Shown piece after piece: positions 60,771 to 64,000 of a stretch of 64,000 nt of DNA. The notes under the pieces are model-generated. The model did not search any database and had not been told where the DNA came from. It was given only the letters and a program-made list of their open reading frames with translations. The position numbers and the translations under genes are program-made. Within the stretch, counting starts at the first letter, position 1. Every line of letters begins with the position of its first letter. Source of the stretch: Trema orientale (lineage: Eukaryota > Streptophyta > Magnoliopsida > Rosales > Cannabaceae); contig JXTC01000662.1 in NCBI GenBank assembly GCA_002914845.1, forward strand, positions 62,001 to 126,000, in the 5' to 3' direction.

Positions 60771-62460
60771 ATGGTGATGACAAGACGCCAAAATTCCCAA
60801 ACCGGAGATGCTGTCGCTACTAAATCTCAACTTATCCGTACTGGAAACCTGCCGATGCGATCTGAGGCTGCTGCCATGATAAACAACCGTCCAGAAACTG
60901 TCCAGAACCGTGATACCGTTAGCACAATTAGGGCGAAGCCAGGAGGCAACTTGGAAAAGAGCCCATGAACGATAATGATAGAGCTACGGAGATCGCCGAG
61001 CTATAAGCCCGACAGCTTCAACAAGAGGAGACACTGGAAGAAGTACAAGCAATCATCAACTCCATCCAGAATCTCCTGGAGCGGTTAGTTGGTGATCAGC
61101 CCCAAACAAGCATTGCGACCATGTTCGAGGTCGCGATCAGCCCGACGATCTGGAGCGAGTGCCAGAGCAACGCGACCATGTTCGAGGTTGTGTTCAGCTC
61201 GATAAACAATAAAATCGCAAGGAGTCTCATTTGTTGAGTTCGAGAGTTCGTGAGATTGAGATATTGAGAGTTCGTGGGATCGAGAGTTCGAGCGTTCGTG
61301 AGATCGAGGGCTCAAAAGTTCGTAATCAAATAGATGCTCCTAATGCCAGCCAGGCGAAGATAGAAGATCTCCCTCCAAGACCACCTCGACGGAATACTCA
61401 AGCTGACCGACGAGCTAAAGTGACCAAGTCGCAAGCAACAGGCAGCGTGTTCGAGAGAGTTAGCTGAGCAGCAGGAGATATTGATCGAGAGTGAGAGCGC
61501 GATCTCCATGATCTCTTGAATTGGCAAATAGTGAGTACCTCGGGGACTGCGACTAGCAGGGATTCGACCACTTCAGTCCCAGTCAATGACCAGCTCACTC
61601 AAGAGGTAGCTCACATGCAGAACGAGCTTAACTGTCTGACTGCTCGCGAGGAGTATCAGGTGAAAGGAGACTACTCGCCTTTTATACCTGAGATCCAGAA
61701 CGCTCCTCTACCCGATGGTTTCAAGATGCCAACTATCACTGCCTACGAGGGAAAGATAGACCCTCGAGACTACCTAGACTTGTTCAATGATCTTATGGAT
61801 CTAAATCAGGTACAACACTTAGCCCGATGTCGATGTTTTGCCATTACGCTCGCCAAAGGTGCTAAAAGGTGGTTCAATGATCAATGATCGATAATATCAT
61901 GGCAACAGTTTTTCCAAGACTCTATCCGCCAGTTCCAGACCTCCAGGGCCTATGCCACCCCCTGTTTGGCATTAGCCAATGTCAAGTAAAGAGAAAACGA
62001 GAGTCTTCGTTCCTATTTGAAGTGGTTTAACGAAGAATCTACCAAAATGATGAAGGCACCGGAGGGAGAACTCTTGATGGCTCTGGCGGGAGGTGTCCAT
62101 TCCCAGATACCTCTATGGAGGAATCTCTTAAAATTCCATTGCACCGATATGGAGGATTTCTACCAGAGGGCGGAGAAATACATACGTGTTGAGAACGCAC
62201 AAGATTCAAGGGACCATCCGAATGGCGAAAAGTCTAACAAGAAAGGAAATAAGAAGAAGAGAAAAGGTGATAATGAGCAAACCGCATCTTCTTCGGAGAA
62301 GAAACCTCATACAGAGGAATGAAGGTGCTCACACTCTCCTAAGTTCACCTACTATAGCGAGCTCACTGATAGTAGGGAGAACGTTCTGATAGCCATTGAG
62401 GACATAGTCCCCTACAAGTGACCTCCTCATATTAAGGGGAAAGGTGCAAGAGAAAAAACC
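60771..62460 (+). pseudogene. gag region of retrotransposon copy 2
   Basis: The first frame is MVMTRRQNSQTGDAVATKSQ (60771-60968), then a shift. A two-unit 57-bp repeat is at about 61119-61233. The gag core is at 61516-61887: EIQNAPLPDGFKMPTITAYE, DPRDYLDLFNDLMDLN, CRCFAITLAKGAKRWFNDQ, a Gypsy capsid pattern, ending at a stop. The second part, 62017-62322, holds LKWFNEESTKMMKAPEGELL and MEDFYQRAEKYIRVENAQDS, then a Lys-rich stretch. Frame breaks make it non-functional as read. Confidence 0.8.
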
Positions 62461-62859
62461 GGAATAAATACTGCTGGTTCCACCGAGATAACAGTCATGA
62501 TACTAATGATTGTTATGACCTGAAGGACAAGATCGAAGAATTGATCTAGCAGAGATACCTTGGGAGGTACCAACGAAGGAGAGACTATGATCGAAGAGAG
62601 GATGGTGATGGACGAGCAGTTTCTCCAGCCTGTGATAACCTGATTCGAGATGAAATCAGGACTATCTTTAGAGGACCTCATGTCGCTAGAAGTTTAGCTC
62701 GCACAACTCAAGAAGCTCCAATAATATACGTCCTTCATCACGAAGGTCGTCCGACAAAGAGTTTTCGAAGAGAGATCGAGCCGATCACTTTCACTGAAGA
62801 GGATGCTCGATATGTACACTATCCATATAGCGACCCACTGGTTGTTACTCTTCAGATCA

Positions 62860-63230
62860 ATCACATGCGCGTCCACCGAACTCTGTTCGACGATGGAAGC
62901 TCGATAGACATCTTATACTTAAGCACTTTCAAGAAGATGGGCTTGAGTATACAACACTTGAAGCCAACTATAATCAAGCTTTATGGCTTCACTAGTGACA
63001 GTGTCCTGCCTATGGGTGTAATTCAGCTAGCACTCACTGTGGGAGCACGACCTCGGCAGACAATAATCATGACCGATTTCTTCGTGGTGGATTGCCCAAT
63101 GGCCTACAATGCAGTTCTTGGAAGACCGTCCCTTCGAGAACTGAAGGTCATCAACTCGATCCACCACTTGGCAATGAAGTTCCCAACTCTAGAAGGAGTT
63201 GGAGTTCTACGAGGTGAGTAGCAAGAAGCT
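62860..63230 (+). pseudogene. Aspartic protease region, copy 2
   Basis: An open frame contains HRTLFDDGSSIDILYLSTF (catalytic D-D-G-S-S), LYGFTSDSVLPMGVIQLAL, AYNAVLGRPSLRELKVINS and MKFPT. This is the retropepsin fold signature of Gypsy elements; the closest resemblance I know is the Tat group. It is better preserved than in copy 1. Confidence 0.8.
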
Positions 63231-63529
63231 CGCAAATATTATAACCAGTCACTCAGGACCGCTGAGAAAAAGGTCTAGACGTGCGAGCTGCAGATCGCGA
63301 GTCCATGGCCGAATCAACCAGAACCCAGATCCTTGCGTGATAAATGAGGAGAAGAAGACTAGATCTGTAGAAGAGCTCACTTAATAAATTCATCTTGGAT
63401 AGATTTCATCTCTCCGTACTTAAAGGATGACGAGCTGCCTACTAGAAAAAAAGAAGCCAGATACGATGATGAGCTACATCGACGAGATTTCTCGGTCCCA
63501 CTACATAACGTGGTAACTATTCTGGGGGG

Positions 63530-63950
63530 TAGACTTAAAAAGATGTGCTTCGAGGATGCAACTAGCTAACAAGGAGAAAGGACGTGATGAGCTACAAACA
63601 ACAATGCGACGAGACTTTTCCTATTACTATTAAGTGCGAATTGCCAAGCTAAATGGTTAAAAGCAGAGTCCTTATGGTCCATCACTCCGAGTAAAATTGT
63701 TAGATTCGTCACAAGATGTGTAATGTACAGATTTAGAGTTCTAGAGAAGACTGTGTCAGATAATAATACAGTTTAAGAGTGCTCCATTCAAGAGGACATA
63801 TGGCACGAAGCGATGACTCTAGTAGAACTTGAAGTAGAAACTCAAAGGGTAGAAGCTTATAACCAGGAGACTAATCACGAGCTTTTACAAAGAAATCTCG
63901 ACCTCCTGGAGGAAGAACGAAACAAGCATAGATACAGAAAGTATTATTAA
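63530..63950 (+). pseudogene. Collapsed integrase remnant, copy 2
   Basis: RRKDVMSYKQQCDE (about 63575-63616) is the end of the zinc-binding domain. AKWLKAESLWSITPSKIVRF and VTRCVMYRFRV, then VSDNN (about 63640-63770), are part of the catalytic core, with the second Asp. After a break, LVELEVETQRVEAYNQETNH and LDLLEEERNKHRYRKYY (about 63820-63950) form the C-terminal region. The first catalytic Asp region and the Glu region are missing. Confidence 0.75.
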
Positions 63951-64000
63951 GTCTTGTGTTTTTCTTTTCATTGTAACAATTCTACTCGAATAATGATAAG

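Larger units (their letters stand above)
60202..64000 (+). mobile_element. Gypsy-type LTR retrotransposon, copy 2 (cut by window edge)
   Basis: Same family as 39936-46814, in plus orientation. The 5' LTR is 60202-60692, followed by the primer-site-like ATTGACGCTAGAAGGAGAGC. Then come a gag frame, a protease frame and integrase fragments up to about 63950. The last bases match copy 1 at about 42655-42690, so the 3' LTR should lie beyond the edge. It lacks the 328-bp MITE found in copy 1. Confidence 0.88.

Overview
This is nuclear DNA from a flowering plant, most likely a eudicot. It is AT-rich, its genes have many short exons with GT/AG introns, and its gene families are plant-specific (pectin acetylesterase, BZR1-type beta-amylase, PRONE-type ROPGEF). 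The intergenic space is full of plant-style transposons. I cannot name the species. There are no bacterial features: no operons, CRISPR or prophage. I saw no tRNA or rRNA genes.

Layout. The window opens inside a plus-strand pectin acetylesterase gene (to 2204). From 2.2 to 14 kb is a transposon-rich spacer: a decayed LINE split by a solo LTR-like insertion, a 1.45-kb hAT-like element, a 1.17-kb CACTA element with about 30 short TGACGTGG-like repeats, and a 169-bp Mutator-type MITE with a perfect 10-bp target duplication. A genic block follows: a RING-H2 E3 ligase gene (14597-17934, +), a BAM8-type BZR1-beta-amylase (18677-23249, +), an RRM-AlkB protein of the ALKBH8 class (24701-28539, -), an F-box-only ORF (30109-30414, +) and a ROPGEF14-like gene with a 3.1-kb first intron (30949-36597, -). 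Every exon of the RING, BAM8, ALKBH8 and ROPGEF models joins in frame.

A complete Gypsy-type LTR retrotransposon lies at 39936-46814 (minus strand, 5-bp duplication TGTAT). It holds decayed gag, protease and integrase remnants, no recognisable reverse transcriptase, and two nested hAT-like insertions. A second copy of the family runs off the right edge (60202-64000, +). Between the two are a nuclear gene for mitochondrial ribosomal protein S2 (48356-49146, -), a hAT transposase relic, a 718-bp hAT MITE with a perfect 8-bp duplication, and several weaker MITE candidates.

How the genes relate. They are independent plant genes, not a pathway. As I remember Arabidopsis, pectin acetylesterase, RING protein and BAM8 are consecutive genes (around At5g45280-At5g45300), and ALKBH8 and ROPGEF14 are near neighbours (around At1g31600-At1g31650). 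If right, the window joins two ancestral gene blocks. The most unusual content is the retroelement family: two copies share the same collapsed pol region, so it apparently amplified as a deletion derivative.
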